Assembly (NCBI GenBank): GCA_030549775.1
Contig: CM060175.1
Span: 9,012,455-9,076,454 of the forward strand
Source: Tamarix chinensis
Lineage: Eukaryota; Streptophyta; Magnoliopsida; Caryophyllales; Tamaricaceae
DNA length: 64,000 nucleotides
Direction of reading: 5' to 3'
Shown: positions 43,222 through 54,240 of the stretch, in pieces
Position numbering within the stretch: the first letter of the stretch is position 1
Layout: each line of letters begins with the position of its first letter
Notes under the pieces: generated by a model
Told to the model about the DNA's origin: nothing
The model's input: the letters and a program-made list of their open reading frames with translations, nothing else
Databases searched by the model: none
Made by a program: the position numbers and the translations under genes

Positions 43222-46200
43222 CACTTTCTTCCTTTTAGGGTTTTCTCTGTATTTAGGGCTAGTAATGTGAGAGTAAATTAGCTCGAATAAAGAGAGAGTA
43301 TAACATGTATTCCTTTAGTGTTTGATTAATTTATATTTTACTAACTTTAGTTAAGAGTTTGATTAATTTAGAGGGTACAACTTTTTGATTTTGGATTACT
43401 CTATTTTTGAGTACATATTAGGATTACATGTTTCTATTACTTTCTGTTATTTTTTTCATTAAAACCAAGGTACCTTATGTTTATCACTTCGTCTTAGTTT
43501 TTGTGGGGAGTTGTTTGTTGTACGTTATGTTTATTATCTCTTAAATTTTGGATTTTATGTTTGGCTTATTACGGTGGGGAGCATGATGGTGAGACTGCAG
43601 TCATTATAGATGATGTGGCTTGGATAGAGAATTTTCTTGATGATGGTGGTATTGATCTTAATAATGAACATGGGGCTGAAAAATTAGGAACTACCACTGT
43701 TATTGAGAGCAGAATTACAAATTTAGGTGTAAGTGGGGCTACTATTAGGTTAATAGATGAGGATAGTGATGATGAATACTGTGATACCAAAGATGAGGAT
43801 GATGTTCTCGCTGATGAGGGGTATCAGACTGCTGATGAGGACTTTGTAGGAGTAAGGGAGAAAGTAAAGAAATTTACTCAGAGCATGAGGGAAGCTAGGG
43901 AAGAGTGGGCCTTAGTTGTACAAGGAGAAGAAATAAGAAATGAGGATGAAGAAGAGTATTGGGATGAAGGGGATCCACCTAGTCCTTCCTTTAGTTTAGG
44001 ATCCGATGGGGAGGGAATGGGGAAGAAGTCAAGGTATTCTACTTTTAGGCCTAACACAAAACCTCATAATGTAAGAATAGAAATTGGATGCTAATTTATG
44101 GATAATGTTGAATTTAAAATGGCCATTGATGATTATAGCATCATGAATGGCTATGATTTGAAGTTTATAAAGAATGATAAAAAGTACATTCAAGTGAAGT
44201 GCTTTGGGTATGACATTGAGAATAATCAATGTGTTTGGCATGTTTCCGCATCATGGATGCAAAGAAAGAATAACTTTCAAGTCATAAAGGTGAGGCCTAA
44301 TCATACCTACAAGAAGGCAACTCATAAGAACAACAGATTGTCTGCAAAGTGTCTAGCAAGGCATTATATGGAGAGAGTAAAGATGGCCCCAAGTTGGAAG
44401 GTAAGGGAGATGAATAATACCGTTTGGGATGAGCCTAGGCTTAAAGAAACAATGCACATGTGTTTTAGGGCCTTACGTATTTGCCACAGACAAGTTGAAG
44501 GTGACTTTCAGCTGCAATATGAGAGACTTTGGGACTATGTTGCTGAGATCAAAAAGGCAAATGAAAAGAACACTTGTTTCCTTAATGTTAAGGAAGGGAG
44601 TAATGTGTTTGACAAACTTTATATATGTTTTGATGCATTGAAGAAAGGGTGTAAGGATGGATGTAGACCCGTTCTTGGGGATGACGGTTGCTTCTTAAAG
44701 GTAATTTCCATGATTACATGACTATTTTTTTGTCACATTCAACTAATAAAAAGCATTAAGATTAGATTTAATTGTGTTTGTTTCTTTTGAAGGGATTTAT
44801 TGAAGGTCAAATACTTGTAGCTGTTGGCGCAGATGGGAACAACCAGATGTTTCCAGTTTCATGGTTGGTGGTTGAGAAGGAGAACACTAAAAATTGGGTG
44901 TGGTTTCTAACCCATGTGGCTGCTGACTTAGGTCTACAACAAGGTCAAGGCTTAACAATAATCAGTGACCAGCAAAAGGTATATTAGTATTATTTTGTCT
45001 TTGGTGGTATTTTTTCTTCACTTTGAAATAATATATTATACAGTATTTTGCTTTTTTTGTGCCTGATTTTGACTTGTATTTTTGTAAGGGTTGGTGGAAG
45101 CCATTAAACGTATTCTTCCTCAAGTTGAGCATAGATGTTGTGCAAGACACATCTATGCCAATTTTAGGAATAAGTTCAATGGCATGGTGTACAGAAAACA
45201 CTTTTGGATGATTGCAAATGCCACCACCCTTAATATGTTATTAGATAAGCTTCGGGAATTGAAAGAAGTCGATGAAGAAGCTGTTATGGATTTGGAAGGC
45301 AGGGATCAAACATGGTTTAAGCTTGAAAGTAAATGAGATTATTTCACAAATAATATAATTTAGATTTTTAATGGAAGTATCATTGAAGCTAGACACAAAC
45401 CAATTTTAGGCATTTTAGAATATATAAGGGAGGCGTGCATGAAGAGGAATATCAAGAAGAGGGAAGCGATTAAGAATATGGACATCTTGTTATGCCCTCG
45501 TATTCAGGAAATTGTAGACAAGAAAAAAGAAGCAGTAGCCAAATGGAATTGTGTATGGAATGGGAGGGATGGATATGAGGTTAAAATAGGCAATAACCCT
45601 CTAGGTGATAAATACACAGTGAGGATGGATGCTAGAAGTTGTAATTGTAGAGCATAGCAGTTGAGTGGAATTCCGTGTGAGCATGCCATAGCTGCTATTT
45701 GGGAAATGAGGGGCGTACCTAAGGGTTATGTAATCCATTAGTACAATAAGGACACATACCTTAAAATCATACTATGAAGATGCTAAATGGTCCCAATGAG
45801 TGGCCACGACAGGGAAAGGAGCCTATTAAGCCTCCAAAATTGAGGAAATGGAGAGGAAGGCCACGAAGGAAGAGAAGAAGGGAAGAAGGAGAGACACAAA
45901 ATAGTCATAAGGTCTCAAAGGTCTCAAGAAGAGGTCAAGAACAACGATGTAGCCATTGTAGTTAAACAGGACATAACAAACATCATCGTCAAAATGCAGG
46001 GTTACCATTACCGGTCCATTTGAGATACAAAGATAAATATAAGGTTAGTGTTTTCATAATTGTTTTTCATATCTATAATTTATAATTGTGATTAGTTAAT
46101 ACTTGTTTTCCAATATCTATAATTTTTTGAAAGGCACCCCATGAATTAAAAGGAAGGGTTAGAGAAAGAGGACAAAGGGGAGGAAGAGCAGCTCAAGTTG

Positions 46201-46467
46201 CAGATCAAGCTCCAGCTCAAGTTTCAGCAGAAGTTTCAAATCAAGCTCCAGGTCAAGCTCAAGTTTCAGCTGAAGGACAAAGAGTAAGAAAAGCAGGAGG
46301 AATTGGAAGGAGGGGAGGAAAAGGACAAAGGAAAAGAAGAGGCAAGAGTAGGGGAGGAAGAGGCATAGCAAGTCATGAACAAAACCAGCTCCCAACTTCA
46401 AGTCAAGTCTCAGAACAAACTATCATTCCCATTCAAGAATTTGTCACAACAAGAGCATATAACTGTT

Positions 46468-47295
46468 AGGATGGGTGATTGATGCATCAATGTGTTGTAA
46501 AGACAATTTATTTTAAATTAGACTGAATGTTGTTGCACCTTAAATTAGATAATTTAATTTATTGCTGCAGTGCACGTCAAGCCTTACCAAACACTAGTTT
46601 CAATTTAATGGCATAACCTGTAGCTTGTAGCATATATTGTTGTTTGGGATGCAATCCAGAATGAAGCAACAAAAATGTTATCCTTTTTGATCTGTGAAAC
46701 CAAACATTATTGAAATTTCTCACTCTGTTCAGATCAGGTAAACTTATTTCAATTATTTTGCATGATCAGATAAAAAAAATTGAAGAAATTGGTCACTTGC
46801 ATTTGGTGAATGCAGTTCTTTCGCTATATGAGGGCACAATCGGTGGTGTTGATTTATGGTAGTATAATGAAGTTGAAGACGATGTGTATTTTTGAGATGT
46901 TCTAGCTGGATAGTAGAAGGATCAAAGAGATGTTCTAGCTTTTTTTTGCAGAAGGATCAAAGCTAGATAGTCAATCAGTTAAACATGTAGCAGAAGATAT
47001 GGTTCAAGTGCATCTTATTCTCTGTGTAAATGTGACAATATCGAGTGTAAGGATATTTGATTTTATAGTTGGTTGAAAGCCATATTCACTGTAACTGCCC
47101 TCATTGTACCATCTTAGAAAGAAATTGGTATCTTAACCTTGGTAACTTGTTAACAGATCGGATGTTTATTTATGACTAATGACTCCCCCGTGCATTGCAT
47201 GGAATTATCTAGATAAAAAAGTAGATTAATCTGGATTGAATAACTGATTCAAACCATACAAAAGTCAACCAATCATTAGTTAATTTAGCTTGTTT
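46468..47295. other. Region between the convergent MULE genes
   Basis: AT-rich, no coding similarity. It would hold the 3' untranslated parts of both convergent genes. No tandem repeat was seen. Confidence 0.5.
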
Positions 47296-47819
47296 TTAAC
47301 AATACACCAGTTTCAACAATACATGAATAACATAGCCTGAACTAATTAAAATCCCATAGTTTTTAACATAACAAAAAAACACAACATAAACTATAAAAGC
47401 TATCCTTGCTACCCTCCAATCACTTGCCCTATTTTGTCTTCCATTTTCATTTGACAGTTGTTGTTTTAGTTCTTCATTTTCCTTAGCTAACTCGGTAATT
47501 TTTCCCTTCAAGACATCTTTCGTATCTGCATATCTCTGGTTCACTTCTTCCAACTGGCTTACCTGATTCCTTAGATCCTCATTTTCATCAATTACGCGTC
47601 TCGCTACATCTCTAGCCATGGGTGAAAGAGGATCATCAATAAAGGCAAATATTTTACAACCACCTGGCTTTCCATATCTATCACACATGTAAAACCTTCT
47701 AAATGGATTTGTGGGAGTCTTGGACACGTATTAGCAAGTAGGATTACCGCAATCACAAATCTCTCGTATCACCCTCTACTTCTTTGAGATTGTGATGATT
47801 AACTTGCAGTTGTAGCCAT
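47296..47819 (-). pseudogene. GRF-type zinc finger / coiled-coil / C-terminal membrane-anchor protein carried by the MULE
   Basis: A likely start ATG (47819-47817) opens a Ser/Gln/Arg-rich head that suffers two stops and a frameshift. The GRF finger follows: CDCGNPTC, a stop, then SKTPTNPFRRFYMC and CKIFAFIDD, giving the CxCG...T..NP.RRFY.C....C.FF.W.D pattern with the last aromatic changed. A heptad-like coiled coil runs over about residues 35-100 of the open piece (RVIDENEDLRNQVSQLEEV, KITELAKENEELKQQL). A hydrophobic anchor (FIVYVVFFCYV) lies near the end. This is the layout of the abundant uncharacterised plant GRF proteins of the At4g04775-like type. GRF fingers in known proteins bind nucleic acid. 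The 432-base open piece 47296-47727 is intact. The gene faces the transposase from the opposite TIR. Confidence 0.8.
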
Positions 47820-48007
47820 AACCCTTCAAATTCGAATCTGTTGTAATGCAAATTGAGTATATTCACATGCAGCACAACCAAATCAAGATACTAACCATCC
47901 AAACAATGTTAAGCAGCTGTGATGAAATTGAAAACAACAACCTACATTTTTTTATAGCTAAAGGCATGTATGTAACTGTTACGAAAAACATATTCATAGG
48001 AAACAAT

Positions 48008-48425
48008 AACATCAAATATACTCATTCAATTCTAACAATCTACTAAAAAACAACAGCCACACATCTCATCCTTCTTAGCCAAAAAAAACATATTGGTAAA
48101 GAAAAGAATTCATCCATTGAACAACTTCGTATAAGAGCATCCAAATTTCAATGTTGCTCCATTGAATTGGATTTCAAACGAAAAAATTTTTCATTAACTA
48201 ACATTGTTCTTATATTCTTCCTTTTCTCTCATCAGTTAAGATTTAGTCTAACATCAAATATACTCATTCAATTCTAACAAGCTACTAAAAAACAGTAGTC
48301 ACACTTCTCATCCTTCTTAGCCAAAAAAAAATATTGGTAAAAAAATAATTCATCTATTGAACAACTTCGTATAAGAGCATCTAAAATTCAATGTTGCTCC
48401 ATTGAATTGGATTTCGCACGAAAAA
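48008..48425. repeat. Tandem duplication of about 175-bp segment (242-bp period) upstream of the GRF gene
   Basis: The segment 48008-48183 recurs at 48250-48425, about 90 percent identical by eye. Both begin ACATCAAATATACTCATTCA and end near TTGCTCCATTGAATTGGATT, with a 66-base unduplicated piece between them. It lies upstream (in the minus-strand sense) of the GRF gene, probably in its promoter or 5' intron. Confidence 0.88.
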
Positions 48426-48496
48426 AAAATTTTAGTTAATTAATTAGGGTTTTTAAAAGTCAGATTCGAAGAAAAAAATTTCAGAACTGGATTTTA

Positions 48497-48595
48497 CCTG
48501 TTGAAGAACAAGATTATGTGGGAAGAAAAAAATTTCAGAGTGTAGGAAGAAATAAATTGTGCATTTTACCTGTTGAAGAACAAGATTATGTAACA
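48497..48595. repeat. Short direct repeat pair
   Basis: TTTTACCTGTTGAAGAACAA occurs at 48494 and again at 48565, about 70 bases apart, within the presumed 5' region of the minus-strand gene. It probably arose by slippage. Confidence 0.8.
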
Positions 48596-49112
48596 GATTT
48601 GAATGTCAACTGGCAAGATACGAGGGGAAGAAAGAGAAGACGAGGAAAAAGGAAGAAGTCTACGAATAGGGAGAACGACCGAAGAATATGAGAAGTGGAT
48701 AACGAAGAATAAAGAAGAAATAAGAAATAAGATTGACATACCAGATCAACAAAGAAGAAAGCTCAATGATCCTCTTTATTTTTCTTTTTCGTTCTTTCTC
48801 TTCTTCGATTCTTCATTCTAGAATTAGAAGGTGAAGTTCGAGAAAAATTATTTCTCTTCATAGACCAAGAGTGGTTTTCATTGTGCTTAATTTCAAATTA
48901 AGAAGTTTTAATTTCATTTAGTTTAATTAACTAAATGAACAATATCAGTCATTTAGTTAGTGTTAGGGTTTTAATTCAATGAGCCATTGATTAATTTCAC
49001 TAAATTAATTAGGAATATATGTTTTTAGATTAGTTTTATTAAGTTTAAAAACAATAATGTTTAAATGTGTATAAAGTACATATTTATGTATAATAGATAC
49101 ATATATTGTAGT

Positions 49113-49309
49113 TAGTATGTTACATAGTACAAAATACAAAAACAATAATATTTTAATATTTTCCAGCAAGCTTCGGCAAGTATTTGGCCGGTAGTTCCTT
49201 ATTCGAATAAAATTCTCAACGTATATTCATGAACTGGAAAATGAAAAATGTTTGTTCCTTTATTGGAATGCCCCCAAAAACATTTAGTCCTTAATATACA
49301 TTTTTCTCC
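49113..49309 (-). repeat. MULE right terminal inverted repeat
   Basis: Inverted partner of 38772-38968. Position x on the left corresponds to about 88081 minus x on the right, with a few one- or two-base gaps. Confidence 0.92.
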
Positions 49310-52247
49310 TATTATAATATCTTTACCTACTAATTTGGGGTGACTATGGGATCAAATATTCAATATCAGACATCCAATGATCGAATATTTAATAAAACAA
49401 AATTTTGATATTTAAAAGATCGGATATCTAAAAACAACTTGAAATATCTGATACTCTAGGTATCCAAAATTTTAGATCTAATAACAAATAATCCATCGAA
49501 TATCTGAAACTTTCGAATGAGCTACAATTGAGAAACATTGCATAAAAAATTATTCAATTGAAAAATAAAAAATTAATCCAATTTAAACAAATATGATCCA
49601 ATAATTAAATTTTAGTATTAAATTATACTATATTCATTTAGTAATTTCAAACTTTTGATAATAATTAAATATTTAATCAAAATAATAATTAAAAGGTATA
49701 AAATTTATGTATAATAAATAATTATTTCAAATTATACACACAAATATATGAATATATAAAATAAAATTTTATTAAAAAAATAAATAGTGCGTAAAGTATA
49801 TATGTATATAATTTATCGAATCGGATATTATTTATATTTATTGGATCGAATATCCAATTATTTGATATTTTATTTATCAGATTGAATATTTAATTTAAAA
49901 AGATTATTGGATTAATTATCTGATATTTCATATCGAATCCATTTGAATATCCAATCAAATTATTAAATATCGAATAATACAAACAATTTTACTACTAATT
50001 TCTTTAAATCGTGTATGTTAATTATTTTGAAATAAAATCTAAGTTGGACATTTCTTTTTGGTTCGAATTTCCAGAAGAAACACCACTTACTGACATAAAT
50101 TTACAATTGCAGCCATTAATTTCAAAAACTAACTAATTCCAATCGTCTATTTATATCCAAGTTGTATCTAAAAGTGGCTTTTATCTAAGTCATTCTTTTC
50201 GATTTAATACCCATTGGAGGATCATATCAACATCGATAGCTAATTACAATCCTAACCATCATTATGTGATTAGATAAATCTCGAACATCCGATTCTAATA
50301 ACCCTAGCAATATAAAAATTTATGTTAGATTTCCCTTTATGCTAGTATTCAAACTCCAAAAAATTCCAGTAGCACAACTTTCCTAATTCGCTCTATCTTC
50401 TCTGGCAAATTATACTAGAGAAAAATAGTGTGGAGTCCTGCTGACCGAAACTAATTAGGCATACAAAAATCTACAATCATTAGTTGATGTTTTAGGACTT
50501 TGTATATTATACAGTATTTACACGATTACCAAACCTAAGGTTCGTAACCAAACCTTAATGTATACGTAAATAATGAAAATGTATCTGATCTTCTCCCTTC
50601 TTCTCCCGTCTATCTTCTTCCTTCTTCCTTTTAACTTGGATGTCTGACCGGTGGTATCTTGACCTTGACTCACTATTCATAACACTGGACATCCTCTTCC
50701 GATTCTACTTCCCTGGACAAGAAAAACAAATGCAATCTTGGCGTCGGGTAATGTGGTGGTTCAGATAGGGTAATTTTCGCTTGAATTTTTGATTAGGTTG
50801 AAAGACAAGATATTGAAAAACTAATGATACCAAGATCCTTTGAAGCTTAACGTGTCGGATGTAATTGCTTAAGTTCGATGTTGTAATTAGATAAGTCTGA
50901 TCTTCTATGGCCAATTGCTATACATAATAATTGAGGCAATTTTTGTTGTAGATCGATATCTTCGGTTGAGAAAGCTTGTGTGTTTGGTGAGCCATAGACT
51001 TGAAGTGTGTACATCTGTTTATGTTCGATGGTGTTTTGACTATTCACCGATACTCTCTCCCTTGGTGAGTTTGATTAGTTCATAACGAATGCTGAGGTCT
51101 GATTTTGATAATTTGATGAATGAATATGTTTCAACAAGTTAATTGAAATATGGATTATGCTGAAGTACAATTGCCTTATATTGAGTATCCTCTAAATTGG
51201 TTCAGTTGACTAAGATTATTTGGTTGTCTTGTTCTCTAATTTCTTAATTTCCTAGAGTTGTCAAATTGTTTCATGCCTATAGGTTTGATGTTTGTGACTA
51301 GCATGTAAATTGGTTTATTGAATTGGATCAATTGATTGTCCCTAATATTGTTCTGGTATCTGTTGTGTCCAAACTTACACATAAGCATATTGATTTGGAG
51401 GAGATGTAGGTAGACTTTCTTTGCTTATCCTTTTCACTGCTTATTAGCCTCCCCTATTTTTTATGCATTGATGTCAATGGCTATTAGGGTACATTTTGCT
51501 ATACGTGGGATCTGTTGTTTGATATATTTAGATGTTAATCACTTGTTGCAACTCTCATGGCTACTTTTGTGATGAAATAATTATGTGTACGAAGAATATG
51601 GATCGTAGTAGGTTTTATGAAATTGTTTGATAGAAAAATTATAACTTTATAAAAATCCCTAACTTGGTTGTAAAGTTTATAGACTATTAAAAGTAGTTTT
51701 TAATAATTATATTTTAGAATTACTATTGAAAATTATAACTAAAGAACAGTGATCATTTAAGAATAACTTATTAAAATTACAATTGTGGAAATCTACTTTT
51801 TTTCAATAAAAACATAAGAAGATATTAATTGAAGGTTTTATATTTTTGAGGTAATACCTTATACTATAGTTATATTGATTGATGGACATAGGCTTTAGGG
51901 ATTGTATTCATCCAGGTTTTTGTTCAGTTTCTTTAGATTTCTCCCTAAATCCACTTTGTTAGACTAAATTATATTATTTAGGGTTATTTTAATTAATTTT
52001 CTGCTATTATGATAATATTTGAAATGGTGGCAATATATTGTAGTTGATTGTTGTAGGTAAGTTATAATGTTGATTTTAAGTCCCTTTGATAAATTAGTTT
52101 GTGGTGTTGTGAAGTTATGATATGGTTTTTTTATTAGAATTTCTATACATTTTAAATTAGATATATAGTGTGGTTAGTTGTGATTTAGTACATTTTGCTA
52201 AGCTGTAGATACTATTATTTGTATTTTATTTGTGAAATGAAGATGAT
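49310..52247. other. AT-rich interval without supported gene
   Basis: I see no convincing coding region. From 49360 to 49990 the words GGATAT, ATATCC, GAATAT and ATCGAAT recur in both orientations, giving much weak self-complementarity. Two overlapping minus-strand frames (50705-51047) show no family features. A CT-rich stretch at 50595-50640 is unremarkable. Confidence 0.4.
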
Positions 52248-53103
52248 ATGGAACCAAGTGACCGTAAGAAGTGTAGGATTGTACGACGTCCCGGAAGTGA
52301 TCATATCGGCGTCAGGTGCATTGATGAGAAGGTACATATTAGTATGTTTAATAACCCACTCTATCATTTGTTTGTTATAATGAAGTTATTAAATCATATA
52401 AGAAAGGATTCAAAATATTAATATTTGTGGGCAGTTCTATTATTTTGAAAACATTTTTATTGACTATTATTTTTAAGTAGTAATGCAACTTTTAGGAAAT
52501 TTGTGTTTGAAGTCAGCTAGTATAGTTGGAAATGTCATGCTGGAAAATTTAATCTTGTAATTATTATTTTTATCCTAATGAAATAATAAGATGAAGAATC
52601 TAGGAAAGCAACTTGTAGAGGCAATAGTATGCATGGTATAAACGTGAAAAGCTATTCAGTACCATCATAATTTATGATTTACCTACAAATAGCATAACCT
52701 AATTTAGTCATTCATAAAACCCATTGCTAAAACCATATGTTTTTGTTAGCAAATATGTATATTAAAATTATTATTATAATTGAATTATCCAAACTTCAAT
52801 TATGATTTCTAACTTGAGGTTAAATGATTTCTTTTATGAACCCTAGATTTCAATGAAGCTATGTTATCTGGTCAATCATGCTTCTACATAGTAATAGTTA
52901 ATAAGGACATAAATTTCTGTCACTGATTGCGGTTGTAGGTCTTCAACTACAATGATTTATTTCATAAACTTTAAACTTCAATCATGATTTATAACTTGAG
53001 GTCCATATGACTACTAATGATACATGCATGAAGGTACAACATGAAAGAAAAAACAAACAGGAAATCATAAATTAGTTAATATACCAACAAATGACTCTTA
53101 AAT

Positions 53104-54240
53104 ACCAAATAGAATGTTCAACCTTAAATAGTTTGACTTAGCTAGACTTTAAATAATTTTTCTAAATTAGGAAAAATTACTTTGATGTCCACCTAAGAGA
53201 AATGAATAAAATAAAAGTCAATATGGTCCTACAATATCTAGTTGGAAATATAAAACATTATGTACATATAACTATACTAATATGTACACCTAATTATGCA
53301 CGAATGTACAGATCATATTATCTATATATACATGTAAATTAGATACTATTAAAGGTGACCCCAAAACTGAATAGATTGTACAACCTTAAATAGTTTGACT
53401 TAGTTGGAGTTCAAAATAATTTTTCCCCTGATAAATGGGAAAATTAGTTTGAGGTCAATTTAAGAGAAAGGAATCGGTTAAAAGTCAATATTGTCGTACA
53501 GTATTTGGTTACAAGTACAAATTATTATGTACATATAACTATACTAATATGTACACCTAATTATGTACAAATGTACAGATTATATTATCTATATGTACAT
53601 GTAAGTTGAATACTAATAAAGGTGACCTCAAAACCAAATAGATTGTTCAACATTAAATAGTTTGACTTAGTTGGAGTTCAAAATAATTTTCCCTTGATAA
53701 AAGGGAAAATTAGTTTGAGGTCCAATTAATAGAAATGAATAGAATAAAAGTCAATATGGACCTACAGTATTTGGTTCTAAGTACAAAATATTATGTACAT
53801 ATAACTATACTATTATGTGCATCTAACTATGCACAAATATACAGATCATGTTATCTATAGGTACATATAAATTAGATACTACTAAAGGTGAACTCAAAAC
53901 CAAATAGATTGTTCAACCTTATATAGTTTGACTTAGTTGTAGTTTTAAAAAAACTTCCCCTCATATATAGAAAAATTAGTTTAAGGTCCATTTAAGAGAA
54001 ATTAATAGATTAAAAGTCAATATTGTCCTACAGTATTTGGTTCCAAGTACAAATTATTGTGTACATATAACTATAATTATATGTACATCTAATTATGCAC
54101 AAATGTACAGATCATGTTATCTATATGTACATATAAATTGGATACTACTAAAGGTGGCCTCAAAACCAAATAGATTGTTCAACCTTAAATAGTTTTACTT
54201 TGTTGGATTTTAAAATAATTTTCCTATGATAAATTATGTG
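53104..54240. repeat. Tandem array of about 265-bp units (about 4.3 copies)
   Basis: The anchor ATAGATTGTTCAACCTTAAA, with small variants, occurs at about 53108, 53371, 53638, 53904 and 54168, spacings of 263, 267, 266 and 264. Each unit also has TAGTTTGACTTAGTTGGAG, AAAGTCAATATTGTCCTACA and a GTACATATAACTATACTAAT segment that is itself rich in GTAC/TATGTAC inverted words. Neighbouring copies look roughly 85-90 percent identical. The array lies within intron 1 of the Ulp1-like gene. Confidence 0.92.

Larger units (their letters stand above)
39230..46467 (+). pseudogene. mudrA-like MULE transposase (broken)
   Basis: Exon 1 starts at the ATG at 39230 and ends at a GTAAGT donor after 39351. Its 51-bp start is duplicated (39230-39280, 39281-39330), so MGKRKT occurs twice. 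After an intron holding a solo LTR, coding resumes near 43575 with an acidic region. The MuDR DNA-binding domain (FKMAIDDYSIMNGYDLKF, then C and H residues) spans 44098-44400. The MULE catalytic core is split by introns at 44701-44792 and 44979-45088: GDDGCFLK, GFIEGQILVAVGADGNNQMFP, then ISDQQK and CCARHIYANF. A SWIM finger (CNC...CEH, 45637-45690), a zinc knuckle (about 45937-45985) and a basic Gln/Gly-rich tail end at the stop at 46465. Defects include TAA at 44092, TAG for Trp at 45655, TAA at 45962, frame loss at 45334-45400 and Cys to Arg in the knuckle. Confidence 0.88.
38772..49309 (+). mobile_element. Complete Mutator-like element (MULE) with an internal solo LTR
   Basis: The two ends are inverted repeats of about 195 bases. 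Between them lie a plus-strand mudrA-like transposase pseudogene, a minus-strand GRF zinc-finger gene facing it, and, in the transposase's first intron, a 3.8-kb solo LTR. Without the LTR the element is about 6.7 kb. The flanks 38763-38771 (TATTGAAAT) and 49310-49318 (TATTATAAT) match at 7 of 9 positions, a plausible worn 9-bp target duplication as expected for MULEs. Several in-frame stops mean this copy can no longer make its transposase. The TIRs remain similar enough to be recognised across their full length. Confidence 0.9.

Noticed and set aside
46159..46401. Minus-strand Leu-rich frame of 80 codons
   Set aside because: Shadow of the Gln/Ala/basic tail of the transposase on the plus strand.
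48603..48821. Charged 72-codon plus-strand frame between the GRF gene and the right TIR
   Set aside because: Antisense to the presumed 5' region of the GRF gene, low complexity and with no domain.
50705..51047. Two overlapping minus-strand frames as a possible small gene
   Set aside because: No family features, no clear start context and no splice-linked neighbours.
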